8,185 nucleotides of DNA from an uncultured Eubacteriales bacterium (GTDB lineage Bacteria > Bacillota > Clostridia > Oscillospirales > Butyricicoccaceae): assembly GCA_910586105.1 (NCBI GenBank), contig CAJUGU010000146.1, forward strand, positions 1 through 8,185, given 5' to 3'. Within the stretch, counting starts at the first letter, position 1; every line of letters begins with the position of its first letter. Position numbers and translations under genes: made by a program. The notes below the pieces were generated by a model. That model was not told the DNA's origin and did not search any database. It saw only the letters and a list, made by a program, of their open reading frames with translations. Shown one piece after another: positions 7,153 through 8,185 of this stretch.

Positions 7153-7246
7153 ATAGGGGAATGGCTGGAAATTTGAAAAATTTCTGCGGGAAAACCTTCC
7201 GGCCGGGGCGAAGGAAAATTTTTTGAAAAAAATTTGCGCCGGGCGC
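7153..7246. other. Non-coding centre of the divergent region with two A/T tracts
   Basis: There is no gene here. Two similar A/T-rich symmetric elements occur: GAAATTT-GAA-AAATTTC (7168-7184, perfect) and an imperfect AAATTTTTT-G-AAAAAAATTT (7216-7235). Each lies just upstream of one of the two divergent promoters. They could be UP-element-like or bent DNA, or a repressor site; the sequence alone does not decide. Confidence 0.45.
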
Positions 7247-7273
7247 TAACCTTTTTTGAGAAGTTGTCGATAA
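7247..7273 (+). promoter_or_regulatory. Sigma-28 (SigD/FliA-type) promoter candidate for cheA
   Basis: TAACCTTT (7247-7254), then 11 nt, then GTCGATAA (7266-7273), against the flagellar sigma consensus TAAAGTTT-N11-GCCGATAA: 6 of 8 and 7 of 8 matches with exact spacing. Chemotaxis genes are commonly in this regulon, which fits the downstream cheA. It overlaps a sigma-A-like promoter, so the two readings compete. Confidence 0.6.
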
Positions 7274-7284
7274 ATAAATATAAG
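7256..7284 (+). promoter_or_regulatory. Sigma-A promoter candidate for cheA, overlapping the sigma-28 site
   Basis: TTGAGA (7256-7261) and TATAAG (7279-7284) are separated by exactly 17 nt; each box matches the consensus at 5 of 6 positions. The predicted start is near 7291, about 80 nt before the cheA ATG. Because it overlaps the sigma-28-like site, only one polymerase form could bind at a time. Confidence 0.6.
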
Positions 7285-7313
7285 CTGTAAACAGGCTGAT
7301 GAACGCGCCGGGA

Positions 7314-7332
7314 GCCGGGCCGGGGGCCCGGC
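7314..7332 (+). repeat. GC hairpin in the cheA 5' leader
   Basis: GCCGGGCC (7314-7321) pairs perfectly with GGCCCGGC (7325-7332) around a GGG loop, 40 nt before the cheA ATG. No T-run follows, so it is not a usual terminator. It may slow ribosome or polymerase movement or stabilise the mRNA; this is inference. Confidence 0.5.
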
Positions 7333-7372
7333 GGTTCCGGAAAATAATTTAAGGTAAAGGCGGAACATTGTT

Positions 7373-8185
7373 ATGGGCAACGATATGATGGAAGCGTATC
7401 TCTATGAGATGAATACGCTGCTGGAACAGGTGGATGAGATCGTATTATCCGCCGAAAACAACGGGAGCTTTTCGGAAGACGAGGTCAATGAGATCTTCCG
7501 CATCATGCATACCTTTAAGGGTTCGTCCGCAATGATGGAGTTCAACTCCCTCATGACCGTGGCGCACCGCGTAGAAGATCTGTTCTTCATTATCCGTGAA
7601 AAATCAATGGCGGTGATTCCCGACAGCCTGCGTCCGGAGCTGTTCGACCTGATCTTTCAGGCGATCGACTTCTTCCGCGGCGAGGTCGAGAAGATCGAAA
7701 ACGACCAGCCTACGACCAACGATATCGATGGGTTCCTGCAAAAGGTGAACGGCTTCCAGCGGAAGATCGAGGGCGGGGACCCGGCGGAAGCCGAGGCCGC
7801 GCCTGCGGCGGAGGAAGCCGCCCCTGCGGAAAGCGGCGGGCCGTCCTTCGGCAGCGCGGAATATCCCTTCACCTTGCAGGTCTTCTTTGACGAGGGGTGC
7901 GGGATGGAAAACCTCCGCGCCTTCATGCTCGTCAATTCGATCCGCGAGGCAGGGGCGGGCAAGTTCGACTTCATCCCAGCCGACGTGGATACGAACGCTG
8001 AAAGCGCCGCCGTGATCGTCGACAGCGGTTTTGTGCTGCGCTTCGCCACGGCGGAGGACCGCGAGGCGGCGCTGCCGATCATCAACAATACCGCGACGGT
8101 CAGCATCTGCCAGAGCATCGACTACGTCGGGCCCCCGGCGGCTCCGGCCGAACCCGCGCCCGCGCCCGCGCCCGCCGCAGAAGCC
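7373..8185 (+). CDS. cheA: Chemotaxis histidine kinase CheA, 5' part (runs off window)
   Basis: The frame is open for 271 codons to the window edge, so the gene is partial. CheA autophosphorylates on its P1 domain and passes phosphate to CheY and CheB, controlling flagellar rotation. Residues 1 to about 130 form a helical HPt (P1) domain with the phosphorylation motif IMHTFKGSSAMMEF (H46, K49, G50) and the later HRVEDLF helix. An Ala/Glu/Pro linker (about 135-160) leads to a P2-like CheY-docking domain (about 164-252; beta strand YPFTLQVFF, then a helix around MENLRAFMLVNSI). A second Pro/Ala linker begins near 254. Dimerisation, ATPase and CheW-like domains must lie beyond 8185. The start at 7373 has AAGGCGG 9 nt upstream; ATGs at 7385 and 7388 are weaker alternatives. 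The gene is divergent from the SLH gene. Confidence 0.9.
   Translation, partial: MGNDMMEAYLYEMNTLLEQVDEIVLSAENNGSFSEDEVNEIFRIMHTFKGSSAMMEFNSLMTVAHRVEDLFFIIREKSMAVIPDSLRPELFDLIFQAIDFFRGEVEKIENDQPTTNDIDGFLQKVNGFQRKIEGGDPAEAEAAPAAEEAAPAESGGPSFGSAEYPFTLQVFFDEGCGMENLRAFMLVNSIREAGAGKFDFIPADVDTNAESAAVIVDSGFVLRFATAEDREAALPIINNTATVSICQSIDYVGPPAAPAEPAPAPAPAAEA

Noticed and set aside
7195..7224. Terminator-like CCTTC...GAAGG followed by AAAATTTTTT
   Set aside because: Only five perfect pairs with a poorly paired GC loop and a four-base A interruption before the T-run. No plus-strand gene ends upstream.
7657..8118. 153-codon minus-strand frame
   Set aside because: Lies opposite the CheA P1/P2 coding region, whose HPt motif and domain order are clear. 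The minus product is Ser/Ala-rich without any motif.

Overview
The window looks like a chromosomal segment of a motile, SLH-type member of the Firmicutes (Clostridia, perhaps Oscillospirales-like). This is an inference from three things: a giant secreted S-layer-homology (SLH) protein, a chemotaxis kinase CheA with P1 and P2 domains, and strong AGGAGG-type ribosome binding sites with intrinsic terminators. The two host genes are GC-rich, while the insertion sequence is clearly AT-richer.

Layout: (1) 1-162, the probable 3' end of an unidentified upstream plus-strand gene, followed by a hairpin terminator at 105-144. (2) About 163-1598, one complete IS256-family insertion sequence with degenerate terminal inverted repeats and an apparently intact 405-aa DDE transposase (260-1477). 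(3) 1614-1658, a 19-bp-stem terminator 35 nt beyond the stop of the next gene. (4) 1693-6948, minus strand, a 1751-aa exported SLH surface protein with three SLH repeats, a predicted beta-solenoid and a chain of Ig/Fn3-like modules, one of which is interrupted by an InlB-B-like domain. (5) 6964-7095, minus strand, a possible 43-aa leader cistron with its own promoter and SD. Its RNA is strongly structured and its stop codon touches the SD of the SLH gene. (6) 7124-7273, a divergent regulatory region with a sigma-A extended -10 promoter for the SLH transcript and overlapping sigma-28-like and sigma-A-like promoters facing cheA. (7) 7373-8185, plus strand, the first 271 codons of cheA, running off the end of the window.

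The SLH protein and CheA are transcribed away from a shared region of about 220 bp, so surface-layer display and chemotaxis may be co-regulated. That is inference. The IS lies between what look like two convergent host terminators and breaks no recognisable gene. I found no tRNA, rRNA, CRISPR array or defence system. The least ordinary parts are the structured leader cistron of the SLH gene, the overlapping cheA promoters, the nested domain in the SLH protein, and the codon-use shift along that gene.
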